A stretch of DNA of 64,000 nucleotides from an uncultured Pseudomonadota bacterium (lineage in GTDB: Bacteria; Pseudomonadota; Gammaproteobacteria; Burkholderiales; JALYOK01): positions 186,001 through 250,000 of the forward strand of contig CADEHE010000003.1 in NCBI GenBank assembly GCA_902826775.1. Reading direction: 5' to 3'. The notes beneath the pieces were generated by a model. It ran no database searches and was not told where the DNA came from. It worked only from the letters and a program-made list of their open reading frames with translations. Shown here piece by piece: positions 1 through 8,239 of this stretch. The position numbers and the translations under genes are program-made. Position 1 is the stretch's first letter; each line of letters begins with the position of its first letter.

Positions 1-14
1 TGCTCATTTTCCAT
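1..14 (-). CDS. Start of a further flagellar gene (fliT-like position), cut by window edge
   Basis: Just past the fliS stop codon an ATG appears on the minus strand at 14, with a second in-frame-independent ATG at 7. The GAGG stretch inside the gap lies about seven bases before the ATG at 7 and abuts the one at 14, so the start at 7 has the better ribosome binding site. Only two to four codons are inside the window, so the product cannot be read. By position after fliD-fliS it would commonly be fliT or a similar small flagellar chaperone; that is inference from gene order only. Confidence 0.35.
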
Positions 15-16
15 CC

Positions 17-457
17 TCACTTTGCGCGCGTCGGTTGCACGCCGGTCGCCGCGACTTGAGCTCGTCCGCCCGTTCCAATGCTCGCCCAGGCGGCACGTAA
101 GTCGGTCAACAATTTGATAACTTCGTCCAATGCTGCTTGCTCGTTGCGCAAGTTCGCCTGTAGCAGCCGCTGGCACATGTAACCGTACAGGTCCATTAAC
201 TGCTTAGCGAGCCGTCCGCCGGCATTGAGATCCAAGCTCGCACGCAAGCCGTCGTTGATGATCATAGTGGCTTTGTCGATTGACGCACATTTGCCGGCGA
301 TGTTGCCTGTGGCCAACTGCTTCTTTGCGTTGCTGACGGCTACACCGGCACCGTCGAAAAGCATCAGGATCAGTTGATGCGAATCCGCTCCCATCACGCC
401 GACATCGCGCTGCACCGTGGCGTAGCTTTGCAATGCGTGTTTCGCAGCTGCTTGCAT
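17..457 (-). CDS. fliS: Flagellar export chaperone FliS
   Basis: The 146-residue product has the length and helical character of FliS, the cytoplasmic chaperone that binds the C-terminal disordered end of flagellin and keeps it from polymerising before export. Recognisable family features are the N-terminal segment with a Tyr-Ala pair, the LILMLFDGA stretch near residue 30 and LDLNAGGRLAKQL-type helix near 75-90. It sits 12 bases after fliD on the same strand, as in most flagellar loci, and is probably cotranscribed with flaG and fliD. The C-terminal 15 residues (Gly/Ala/Thr rich) look unstructured. Confidence 0.93.
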   Translation of the reverse strand: MQAAAKHALQSYATVQRDVGVMGADSHQLILMLFDGAGVAVSNAKKQLATGNIAGKCASIDKATMIINDGLRASLDLNAGGRLAKQLMDLYGYMCQRLLQANLRNEQAALDEVIKLLTDLRAAWASIGTGGRAQVAATGVQPTRAK

Positions 458-469
458 ATGGTTCTCGCC

Positions 470-2470
470 TTATGAATTGCTCGAGGTTGACGGTAGGTTG
501 GCCAGTTGCTGCGTAAGAAAAGTGCTGGTCGCTTGCAGGTTGCTCACCATTCTATCCAAGGCGGTGAATTGCGCGCGGTAGCGTTTTTCGACTTGCTCCA
601 TGCGTCGCTCGAAGGCTTCTGCGCGCGACTGGATGTCGCGTATGCTGGCGTTCAACCCTTCTGTGCGGGTGGTCAGTGGCCCTTGACTGTCAAGGAACTG
701 CTCGATAGCCACATTTAGCTGGTAGGCATAGCCTTGCGCGAAGGAAACCGAACCGCGCGCACCCAGCGCGCCGCCTAAAATGCGCACGCCCAGGCCTTCG
801 GCCGCATCGCCAACCGCTCCGGTGAGCACTTGCCCGTTCCCGGAGGCCGCAGCGCCGTTGATGCTGCCTTGTGCGTTTACGCCGCTGACCGCGACGGGGG
901 CTCCTCCCAGCAAACCGGCTGCACCGTTGCCGCCGGTAAGAGTGATAGAGGACGCACTACCATAAGCGTTTGACTTGATTGTCAGGACGCCGGCCACCTC
1001 ACTCACCGCAACACTAGCGCCCGACAAAGCCCCATTAATCTTGCTTTGAACTTCGGCCGCGAGGGCGGTGGCATCCACGTAAGTGCCGGCGGCCAGCGTC
1101 ACTGACGCAGCCACGCCGTTGATGCTGAAGGACACGGCATCGTTGGCACCGGCGGTAATAGTAAGCGATGCTGGCGCGCTGCCCGCCAAAGAGCCTTGGG
1201 TGGCCAGTTGCGTCACATCCAGCGCATAGGTGCCAGCCTGAGTCTTAGACGTCGAGCCAGTCACCGAAGCTAGACTGTCGGTGGCTGTGCCGACCGCTGC
1301 GAATATGCCTTTGATCGCGGAAAAGTTATTCTGTAGCGCGGCATCGAGCTTTTGCGTGTTAAGCGCCAGCGTTCCGTCACGCTGGATGGAAACACCGATC
1401 TGCGACAGTGAGTTGACGCTACTCGCGGCGCCGGATAGCGGTTTGGCCAAGATGCCGCGCAACTTTGCCTGCAAAGTGCGCGTAGTGGCGTCACCTTGTA
1501 GTGCCGCGCCAGTGCGAGTCGATTCGTTGTATGCGGTGAGATCGCGCAGCGTCTTGCTGACGTCGTTGTAACCCTTGATGAAGGATTCGATCGCTTCTTG
1601 AACCTTGGCTTTGTCGCGTTCAATAGTGAGCACGGTGGGGCTGGCCAAGTTGGTCTTTTGCAGATTGAGCGTGACGCCCTCGACTACGTCGCTGAAGCTA
1701 TTGCTCGCCTTCGTAAGCCAAATGCCGTCTACCGCCAGGCGCGCGTCCTGCGCAGCAGATGATTGAGTAAGATTCTTGCCGGCACCCACCGTAGCGGTTG
1801 GATCATAAGCGAGTTGCGATAAGCCGTTGGTATCAGCACCGTTACCGTCATCGTCGGTAACGGTAATGCGCACACTGTTCGCGGCCCCTGAATCCTTGGA
1901 GGTCACAACCAGACGTGCCCCAGCATTGTCCGTAATGATGGTGGCAGTCACGCCGATGTTGGCTGCGTTAATCGAATCGCGAATGCCGCCGAGACTGCTT
2001 TGACCCGCGCCGATAGTAACGGTCTGAGCAGCTTTTCCCGCATTTACCGAGAAAGTGTTGGCGTCGGCATCGTAAGTGCCGAACTGAATTGAGATACTGC
2101 CGCTGCCCACTGCGGATGTCGCATCGGTGAGCGCCGTGCTGTATACCTTATGTTGCTGCGCAAGCCGCTCTACTTCCAAGGTATAACTGCCTGGCACCGC
2201 CTTTGTTCCGTCAACGGACACTGTCGCTAGACTGGCTTCCGCGAGCGTTCCCTTTGCCGCACTGAACTTGCTGCCATCGCCTAACTCTTTCAATCCCGTT
2301 TGAAAAGTCGACAAAGCACCTTTTAACGTGCCATATGCGGATAGTTTAGTTTGAAATGCTTGGGTACGGCTCTGCAACAACGTCAACGGTTGCCGCTCCG
2401 CAGCCATCAACTGGCTTACGATGCCGTTGACATCGAGATTAGATCCGATTCCTGGCGCTTGAATAGGCAT
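470..2470 (-). CDS. fliD: Flagellar filament cap protein FliD (HAP2)
   Basis: FliD caps the growing flagellar filament and helps flagellin monomers fold into place outside the cell. The protein starts with the conserved FliD_N signature (GIGSNLDVNGIVSQLMAAE, residues 7-25) and a coiled-coil region to about residue 75, and ends with the helical FliD_C region (residues 580-660) rich in heptads. At 666 residues it is longer than the roughly 450-480 residues of enterobacterial FliD; the extra length lies in the Ala/Thr/Ser-rich central beta domains, which form the variable outer part of the cap. It lies between flaG (21 bases upstream) and fliS. Confidence 0.95.
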   Translation of the reverse strand: MPIQAPGIGSNLDVNGIVSQLMAAERQPLTLLQSRTQAFQTKLSAYGTLKGALSTFQTGLKELGDGSKFSAAKGTLAEASLATVSVDGTKAVPGSYTLEVERLAQQHKVYSTALTDATSAVGSGSISIQFGTYDADANTFSVNAGKAAQTVTIGAGQSSLGGIRDSINAANIGVTATIITDNAGARLVVTSKDSGAANSVRITVTDDDGNGADTNGLSQLAYDPTATVGAGKNLTQSSAAQDARLAVDGIWLTKASNSFSDVVEGVTLNLQKTNLASPTVLTIERDKAKVQEAIESFIKGYNDVSKTLRDLTAYNESTRTGAALQGDATTRTLQAKLRGILAKPLSGAASSVNSLSQIGVSIQRDGTLALNTQKLDAALQNNFSAIKGIFAAVGTATDSLASVTGSTSKTQAGTYALDVTQLATQGSLAGSAPASLTITAGANDAVSFSINGVAASVTLAAGTYVDATALAAEVQSKINGALSGASVAVSEVAGVLTIKSNAYGSASSITLTGGNGAAGLLGGAPVAVSGVNAQGSINGAAASGNGQVLTGAVGDAAEGLGVRILGGALGARGSVSFAQGYAYQLNVAIEQFLDSQGPLTTRTEGLNASIRDIQSRAEAFERRMEQVEKRYRAQFTALDRMVSNLQATSTFLTQQLANLPSTSSNS

Positions 2471-2491
2471 TGATTCGATCGAGAGGGGCGA

Positions 2492-2869
2492 TTACGCTTT
2501 GAGCTTTATTACCAAACCACTCAACCTATCCAAAGCCCGGGCAATGGCCAGCATTTCCTCGGATGGCATTTGACGCAGAACGGATCCGGTCTCTTTGTCG
2601 ACGAGCTTCATTACCGTCCGCCCCGACTGCGCATCGATTTGGAACTCAAGATTGCCGGCAGCGGGCTCAATGAAGCGATTCACCGTTTTGACAGCGTCTT
2701 GCAGCTGCTCGCCACGCACAGCCGGCGAAGCGGACGGCGCGCCCTCCGAGGCATTGCTTGTGGGAACAGCGGCGGAAGCGCCATGATCTGCCGCCGGCGC
2801 GCCCGCACTGACGCCTGAAGAATGTGAAGTCAACACACTGAGATTCTGAGAAATCGGTGAGACGTTCAT
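2492..2869 (-). CDS. flaG: FlaG-family flagellar protein
   Basis: FlaG proteins are small and influence filament length. The conserved C-terminal half is clear: FIEPAAGNLEFQIDAQSG, then VKLVD-like and ETGSVLRQMPSEEMLAIARALD. An Ala/Ser/Pro-rich low-complexity N-terminus precedes it, as is usual. I place the start at the ATG at 2869 (MNVSPISQ; 125 residues) because a GGAG lies about nine bases before it; the longer reading frame from 2911 would run into the terminator stem. It is the first gene after the flagellin terminator and leads into fliD. Confidence 0.88.
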   Translation of the reverse strand: MNVSPISQNLSVLTSHSSGVSAGAPAADHGASAAVPTSNASEGAPSASPAVRGEQLQDAVKTVNRFIEPAAGNLEFQIDAQSGRTVMKLVDKETGSVLRQMPSEEMLAIARALDRLSGLVIKLKA

Positions 2870-2883
2870 TTCAACTACTCCAC

Positions 2884-2919
2884 GAAAAAGCCTGGGAGGC
2901 GGCCGCGCCACCTCCCAGG
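2884..2919 (-). terminator. Intrinsic terminator between flagellin and flaG
   Basis: On the minus strand a perfect 9-bp stem CCTGGGAGG/CCTCCCAGG (arms at 2911-2919 and 2891-2899) with an 11-base loop is followed at once by CTTTTTC. This is a textbook rho-independent terminator placed 26 bases after the downstream flagellin stop codon. Its U-tract ends about 16 bases before the flaG start, so it also sits in the flaG leader. Confidence 0.85.
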
Positions 2920-2945
2920 TCTACTACTCTTGCCGCATTTGACTA

Positions 2946-3839
2946 CTAGCCACGCAACAGAGCCAACACGCCGTTCGGTAATGCGTTGGCTTGCGCCAGC
3001 ATTGCCGTACCGGCTTGTTGCAGGATCTGATTGCGCGTCAGATTCGCAGTTTCCGCCGCGAAGTCCGCATCCATGATCCGCGAGCGGGCAGATGCTTGGT
3101 TCTCCACGGACACTTGCAGATTGCCAATGACCGACTCAAATCGGTTTTGCACCGCACCGAACGTCGCACGCTGGGTCGTTATCGCATCCAGAGTGCTATC
3201 GATCGCATTGATCGCGTCCGTAGCCGTAGCCGCAGAAGTACTGATATTGATGGCGGTGGTTGTCGCCACTTTGTCACCCGCGGTGGCGGTGCCAAGTGCG
3301 GTTACCAACGCCGCGCCGGTGGCCGCCGAAGCTGTGCCGCCAGTCAACTGCGTGCGGCTAACCGAGATCGTGTCATTCGCGGTAGTACCCGCACCAACTT
3401 GGAACACAAGTGCGGTGCTCGCGGTGAACAAAGTCGTACCGTTGAACGCGGTGCCGCCGAGCGTACGGTTGATCTCCGCACCCAGCTGCGAGTACTCTGC
3501 TTGCAGGTTGGCACGATCGCCCGCGCCGTTAGTCGCGTTGGCCGACTGCACTGCCAGCTCGCGCATGCGTTGCAGCATGTCACCCACCTTGCCGAGGGCG
3601 CCTTCAGCCGTCTGCGACAACGAAATCGCATCGTTCGCGTTGCGGATGGCAACGTTCATGCCTTTGACTTGTGCGTTCATCCGCTCGGCAATTGCCAAGC
3701 CAGCGGCGTCGTCTTTGGCGCTATTGACGCGATAGCCGGAGGACAACCTTTGCAATGACGTCGCCAACGAATTCTGCGACATGTTCAAATTGCGCTGCGC
3801 GTTGAGCGAGGCAAAGTTTGTGTTGATTACTTGTGGCAT
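2946..3839 (-). CDS. fliC: Flagellin (downstream copy)
   Basis: The 297-residue product begins with the flagellin N-terminal domain (PQVINTNFASLNAQRNLN, then SSGYRVNSAKDDAAGLAIAERM) and ends with the C-terminal domain (ARSRIMDADFAAETANLTRNQILQQAGTAMLAQAN). These form the D0/D1 filament core; the middle 120 residues are short, Ala/Thr rich and lack the large D2/D3 domains. It follows a second flagellin by 33 bases, with AGGAG before the ATG. No promoter is evident in that gap, so it probably shares the upstream sigma28-type promoter. Export is by the flagellar type III apparatus. Confidence 0.96.
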   Translation of the reverse strand: MPQVINTNFASLNAQRNLNMSQNSLATSLQRLSSGYRVNSAKDDAAGLAIAERMNAQVKGMNVAIRNANDAISLSQTAEGALGKVGDMLQRMRELAVQSANATNGAGDRANLQAEYSQLGAEINRTLGGTAFNGTTLFTASTALVFQVGAGTTANDTISVSRTQLTGGTASAATGAALVTALGTATAGDKVATTTAINISTSAATATDAINAIDSTLDAITTQRATFGAVQNRFESVIGNLQVSVENQASARSRIMDADFAAETANLTRNQILQQAGTAMLAQANALPNGVLALLRG

Positions 3840-3872
3840 TTCAATCTCCTAATTCTTGTTCGTATCAGTCTA

Positions 3873-4706
3873 TTAGCCGCGCAGCAAGGCGAGCACGCCG
3901 TTGGGCAGCGCGTTAGCTTGTGCGAGCATCGCAGTGCCGGCCTGCTGCAGGATCTGATTGCGCGTTAGGTTGGCTGTTTCCGCTGCGAAGTCAGCATCCA
4001 TGATCCGCGAACGGGCGGATTCTTGGTTCTCTACTGAAACCTGCAGATTGCCAATGACCGACTCGAAGCGGTTCTGCACCGCACCGAAGGTAGCGCGGTT
4101 GGTGCTGACTAGATTGATTGCCGTGTCGATATTGTTCATTGCGGTGGTGGCGTTCGCGGCGCTGGTAATGTCACCGCCGCTGATTGCCGTGATACCGGCG
4201 TTGTTGTCCAAGCGCGTGGTGGTCACCGCGATCGTGTCGTTGGCGGTCGTGCCAGCTCCAACTTGGAAATTCAGCGCGCCGGCATCGGCGCCGAGAATAG
4301 CCAGGCCATTGAATTTAGTGCCCGCGAGCACCCGCACCATTTCATCGCCTAACTGTTGGAACTCCGCATCCAGGTTTGCGCGATCGCTCGTACCATTGGT
4401 GGCGTTGGCGGACTGAACTGCCAACTCACGCATGCGTTGCAGCATGTCGCCCACCTTGCCCAGCGCACCCTCTGCCGTTTGCGACATAGAGATGGCGTCA
4501 TTGGCGTTGCGGATCGCAACATTCATGCCTTTGACTTGGGCGTTCATGCGTTCCGCGATGGCCAGACCGGCCGCATCGTCCTTGGCACTGTTGACGCGAT
4601 AACCGGAGGACAAGCGTTGCAGCGAGGTGGCCAACGAATTTTGCGACGAGTTCAAATTGCGTTGGGCGTTAAGAGAAGCGAAGTTGGTGTTAATTACTTG
4701 AGGCAT
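3873..4706 (-). CDS. fliC: Flagellin (upstream copy)
   Basis: A 277-residue flagellin, the first gene after the sigma28-type promoter at 4798-4825. The first about 100 residues are almost the same as in the neighbouring flagellin (one visible change is NMSQNS versus NSSQNS), and the last about 70 are nearly the same too, while the central 100 residues differ clearly. This points to tandem duplication with conserved assembly domains and a diverged surface. AGGAG lies before the ATG. Whether both copies are in the filament cannot be told from sequence. Confidence 0.96.
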   Translation of the reverse strand: MPQVINTNFASLNAQRNLNSSQNSLATSLQRLSSGYRVNSAKDDAAGLAIAERMNAQVKGMNVAIRNANDAISMSQTAEGALGKVGDMLQRMRELAVQSANATNGTSDRANLDAEFQQLGDEMVRVLAGTKFNGLAILGADAGALNFQVGAGTTANDTIAVTTTRLDNNAGITAISGGDITSAANATTAMNNIDTAINLVSTNRATFGAVQNRFESVIGNLQVSVENQESARSRIMDADFAAETANLTRNQILQQAGTAMLAQANALPNGVLALLRG

Positions 4707-5131
4707 TGCAAAATCTCCTTAGTGTTCAAGATCCCTTCGGAACTCGCTGTATCCTCGGCTCCGTTCCCGTTGATGCAGTAGACCGTCGTTGCAATCTTTA
4801 TCGGGTCTGCCGCCATCGAACTTTAGGGGATCTGGCACCAAATTTGCCCTCGACCTGTTCTTAGACACGGCTTGCAGCATAGGCGCTAGCAGGGCGCACC
4901 GATCGTGAGAAATGTGTGTCAAACCCCCTCCTAATTGAGATATTGAAGCGCTCAGCCCCCGTTTAGGCTACTCGCAAACGGATGATCCGACTGCTCAGGG
5001 ATGGTGATTCGCACGCCCAACTTGGGCTATCGCCTTGAGTAAGCTAGACATTTGTTGACAAGTGCAAACTACAACTGACACCATCAACCACAAACGCACG
5101 GGCCAATTGGGCCCGCTGCCAGAAAGAACGG
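4707..5131. other. Divergent intergenic region between flagellin and histidine kinase genes
   Basis: These 425 bases contain no credible gene. They hold the sigma28-type flagellin promoter (listed separately) and presumably the promoter of the histidine kinase gene starting at 5132. A TTGACA occurs at 5055-5060 on the plus strand but no convincing -10 lies 16-18 bases beyond it, so I do not call that promoter. Confidence 0.6.
4798..4825 (-). promoter_or_regulatory. Sigma28 (FliA)-type promoter of the flagellin genes
   Basis: Read on the minus strand, TAAAGTTC is followed after 12 bases by CCCGATAA. The enteric sigma28 consensus is TAAAGTTT, 11 bases, GCCGATAA, so the match is 14 of 16 positions with a spacer one base longer. 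It ends 92 bases before the upstream flagellin ATG, leaving a leader of about 80 bases. It fits late-class flagellar control. Confidence 0.8.
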
Positions 5132-6412
5132 ATGACATCGATGATTGGCCGTAAGGGGAAGGCGAATGCGCGGGCGAGCACCACCGATGCCAAGATCGCA
5201 GCAGGGTTCGTCGAACTAGCGCGCGCCATCCCGGCGTTGGTGTTCCAAATGCTGCAACCCCAGCAAGGCGAATGCAGCTTCACTTTCGTCAATAGCAGCG
5301 CTCAGTTGCTGCTTGGCGTCTCGAGCACTGAACTGCAGCGCGAACCCGCGCGGCTCATGCAAATGTTGCTCGAGGACGATCGCCTGTCGTTTCAAGAGTC
5401 GCGCGCCACCGCTGCGGAGATGGGAACAATCTGGAATTGGGAGGGCCGCATCCGGCTACCGGAGGGCGGCGAAGTAAAGTGGATCAACATACGCGCGGCA
5501 CCGACGCGGCGCCCGGATGGGGCTATCGTTTGGAACGGAATCGCCACCAATATCACCGGCAGCAAGGCCTCAAGCGTGGAACTTAATAGGGCGCGCAAAC
5601 GCCTTCAAGTGCTTGCCGTCAAACTAGAACGGGCGCGCGACGAGGAGCGCGCCGCCATTGCGCGGGAACTGCACGACGACTTGGGCGCGGTGCTCACGGC
5701 GCTAAAAATAAACGCCTCCTGGCTGCAGCGCTCGGCGCCGACGCGCCCGGAATGGCAAGCTAAAGTGGTGGAGCTCGACGAGTTGGTCGATCGTGGTGCG
5801 GACACCATGCGCCGCATCGCATCGCAAATGCGCCATGCCATGCTGGACTATGGCGTGCGCGACGCCTTTGAGTGGCAAGCCACTGATTTTGCCAAACGCA
5901 CTGGCATCGCCTGCACATTTACCAGCAACATTAACAACGAATCGCTGCGCCCCGAGCTCGCAACGGTGCTGTTTCGCTTGCTGCAAGAGGGGCTGACCAA
6001 CGTCAGCAAGCACGCGCAGGCCACTTCCGTGCAAGTTCGGCTTTGGCTCGACGGCATCCACGTGGAACTATCGGTACGTGACGACGGCAAAGGCTTCACG
6101 CAGCGCGATGCGACCAAATCGAGCTCGTTCGGCCTGCGCAACGCGCAAGAGTATGCCGAGATCATGGGCGGCGCATTGACTATACGCAGCATGCCGAACG
6201 GCGGCACACTGCTCAATATGCGCATGCCTTTACCGACCATAGAAGAGCTCACCAACACGCTGCGATTTCAGGTTGGCATGGTGGGCGCCGGCAAGCGCCT
6301 AGCGGTGCTTCCCCTTACCATGACACAGCCCATGCCCGCGCCGAAAGCAACGCGCAGGAAAAGCGCGGTGCGCAAGCCCACCAAAGCTCGATCCAAAGTG
6401 AAGAAAACGTAA
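5132..6412 (+). CDS. PAS-domain sensor histidine kinase, NarX/DesK type (HisKA_3)
   Basis: A 426-residue soluble kinase with no membrane segment. Residues about 30-145 look like a PAS sensor domain (VFVNSSAQLLLGVSS-like, ending in the WNGIATNITGSK junction). The dimerisation and phospho-acceptor domain has ERAAIARELHDDLGAVLTAL with His181. The ATPase domain shows the N box (LLQEGLTNVSKHA, about 284-295), the D-D-G-K-G box at 317-321 and the SSSFGLRNAQE box. The last about 25 residues form an unusual Lys/Arg/Pro/Ala-rich tail. The stop codon abuts the start of the response regulator gene, so the two form one operon and very likely one phosphorelay. Confidence 0.9.
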   Translation: MTSMIGRKGKANARASTTDAKIAAGFVELARAIPALVFQMLQPQQGECSFTFVNSSAQLLLGVSSTELQREPARLMQMLLEDDRLSFQESRATAAEMGTIWNWEGRIRLPEGGEVKWINIRAAPTRRPDGAIVWNGIATNITGSKASSVELNRARKRLQVLAVKLERARDEERAAIARELHDDLGAVLTALKINASWLQRSAPTRPEWQAKVVELDELVDRGADTMRRIASQMRHAMLDYGVRDAFEWQATDFAKRTGIACTFTSNINNESLRPELATVLFRLLQEGLTNVSKHAQATSVQVRLWLDGIHVELSVRDDGKGFTQRDATKSSSFGLRNAQEYAEIMGGALTIRSMPNGGTLLNMRMPLPTIEELTNTLRFQVGMVGAGKRLAVLPLTMTQPMPAPKATRRKSAVRKPTKARSKVKKT

Positions 6413-7051
6413 ATGATCAGAGTTCTTATTGCAGATGACCACGCCATTGTGCGGCAGGGCCTCAAACAAATATTGGCGGAATCCAGCGAGATTACCGTGA
6501 CCGGCGAAGCCGCCAATGGTGTGGATGCGCTCCGCCTATCGCGCAGCGGCGAATATGACGTCGTGGTGCTGGATGTGTCGATGCCCGATCGCAACGGACT
6601 TGATGTGCTCAAGCAAATTAGGAAGGACGTTCCGCAGCTTCCGGTCCTGATGCTGAGCATGCATCCGGAGGATCAGCTCGGCGTGCGCGCCATAAAGGAA
6701 GGCGCCGCAGGCTACCTGTCGAAACAAAGCGCCCCGGAGCAATTGGTAGCTGCCATTCAGCAAGTCGCGGGCGGGCGCAAGTACATTAGCTCTACCCTTG
6801 CCGAACAACTGGCCAACGCCATCGGCGGCGGCGAAGCCGCGCTGCACGATACGCTTTCCACGCGTGAGTACCAGACACTCTGCATGATCGCGTCGGGCAA
6901 AACGCTAACTGCGGTTGGCGAGGCGCTCAAAATAAGTGTGAAAACCGTGAGCGTTTACCGCGCTCGACTGCTGGAAAAGATGCGGATGAAGAACAACGCT
7001 GAACTCACGCACTACGCCATCAAGCACAACTTAATTGACTCCAGCACCTAG
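6413..7051 (+). CDS. LuxR/NarL-family response regulator
   Basis: The 212-residue protein has an N-terminal receiver domain (LIADDH at 5-10, phospho-acceptor Asp54 in VVLDVSMPD, the conserved Lys in YLSKQSAPEQL) and a C-terminal LuxR helix-turn-helix (LSTREYQTLCMIASGKT, then ISVKTVSVYRARLLEKM). It starts directly at the stop of the cognate kinase gene. Its position between the flagellin locus and flhDC suggests, but does not prove, that it controls flagellar or related genes. Confidence 0.93.
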   Translation: MIRVLIADDHAIVRQGLKQILAESSEITVTGEAANGVDALRLSRSGEYDVVVLDVSMPDRNGLDVLKQIRKDVPQLPVLMLSMHPEDQLGVRAIKEGAAGYLSKQSAPEQLVAAIQQVAGGRKYISSTLAEQLANAIGGGEAALHDTLSTREYQTLCMIASGKTLTAVGEALKISVKTVSVYRARLLEKMRMKNNAELTHYAIKHNLIDSST

Positions 7052-7303
7052 CTTGACATACTTACTATGAGTATCGCCCTTACCCTATTACGGTCATTGA
7101 CCTTCATGTTTATCCCTACCCCTGTATAGCCCTTAAACAACTCATCACAGTTGATGTCGGCGCAGCGCGATGAACGCGTCAGAAGTTTTCTTACACGGCC
7201 GGCGCAGTATTCACACCCACAAAATAGCTAGGTTCTGATTTTCGGCTCTTGCTGTTATCGGCACAATGGCGCTCAACTTAAGTCACCAACAACGGAGCGC
7301 AGC

Positions 7304-7621
7304 ATGACCACCGAACAGATGGTAAACGAAGTGCGGGAACTGAACCTGAGCTACCTGATGCTTGCTCAACAGATGATCCGCGAAGACAAAGATACCGCGT
7401 TGTTTCGCCTCGGCATCAATAAAGACATGGCCGATATCATCGAGCAACTGACGCCGGCGCAAATCGCCAAGATGTCCAGCTTCAGCACTCTGCTATGCCG
7501 GTTCCGCTTCGATGACCGCTTGCTGCTAGACATGCTGACCAGCCATAGCAAGGATCGCCTCATGAGCGCCTCGCATGCGATGGTGCTGATGGCAGGCAGA
7601 CCGGTCGAAGCATTCGCGTAG
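7304..7621 (+). CDS. flhD: Flagellar transcriptional activator subunit FlhD
   Basis: FlhD joins FlhC to form the FlhD4C2 activator that switches on early flagellar operons with sigma70 polymerase. The 105-residue product matches the family along its length (LNLSYLMLAQQMIREDK, FRLGINKDMADIIEQLTPAQIAKM). Cys65, which forms the intersubunit disulfide in the enteric protein, falls at the same number here. A good GGAG precedes the ATG. The 252-base region upstream presumably carries the flhDC promoter; I could not define it. Confidence 0.96.
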   Translation: MTTEQMVNEVRELNLSYLMLAQQMIREDKDTALFRLGINKDMADIIEQLTPAQIAKMSSFSTLLCRFRFDDRLLLDMLTSHSKDRLMSASHAMVLMAGRPVEAFA

Positions 7622-7646
7622 CATTCACGGCAAGCGAGGAACCTCT

Positions 7647-8207
7647 ATGGCAACCAAGAGCGTAGTCAACGAAGCAAAGCAAATTCAACTAGCCGTGGAA
7701 TTGATCAAGCTCGGCGCCAGATTGCAGGTGTTGGAAGCCGAAACGACGCTGAGCCGCGAGCGCTTGCTCAAGCTTTACAAAGAGGTCAACGGCTATTCGC
7801 CGCCGAAAGGCATGCTGCCCTACTCGACCGACTGGTTCGTCACATGGATGCCGAATATTCACGCCTCCATATTCATCGACATTTTGCACTACCTGCAGGC
7901 ACATGGCAGCGCGCGCGGCATCGAAGCGGTCGTCAAAGCCTACAAGTTGTACTTGGAGCACTGCCAAGTTAACGACTTGGAATCCGTGCTCGACTTAACG
8001 CGCGCATGGACTCTAATGCGCTTCTGCAACAGCGACATGCTGCGCACCGTCGCCTGCCGGAAATGTGGCGGCCGTTTTATCGCGCATAGCTACGATCTGC
8101 ATCGACACTTCGTCTGCGGTCTATGCCATGTGCCCTCACGCGCAGGCAAGACCAAGAAAGCCCGCCGAGAGGAACTCGCCCTGCAAGATCTGCCCGCCGC
8201 CGCCTAA
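7647..8207 (+). CDS. flhC: Flagellar transcriptional activator subunit FlhC
   Basis: The 186-residue partner of FlhD, 25 bases downstream with GAGG before its ATG. The four zinc-ligand cysteines are at residues 137, 140, 157 and 160, the same numbers as in the enteric protein, within the CRKCGGRF and CGLCHVP motifs. The TDWFVTWMPNIHASIF segment near 61-76 is family-typical. The C-terminal tail is basic and short. With flhD it makes the flagellar master operon. Confidence 0.96.
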   Translation: MATKSVVNEAKQIQLAVELIKLGARLQVLEAETTLSRERLLKLYKEVNGYSPPKGMLPYSTDWFVTWMPNIHASIFIDILHYLQAHGSARGIEAVVKAYKLYLEHCQVNDLESVLDLTRAWTLMRFCNSDMLRTVACRKCGGRFIAHSYDLHRHFVCGLCHVPSRAGKTKKARREELALQDLPAAA

Positions 8208-8239
8208 CGCTTCAAGCCGAGCGAAGGAGCGCCAAACGC

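Noticed and set aside
2991..3758. Plus-strand frames of 255 and 234 codons over the flagellin gene
   Set aside because: Antisense shadows of flagellin; two different frames are open over the same bases, and a similar shadow covers the second flagellin.
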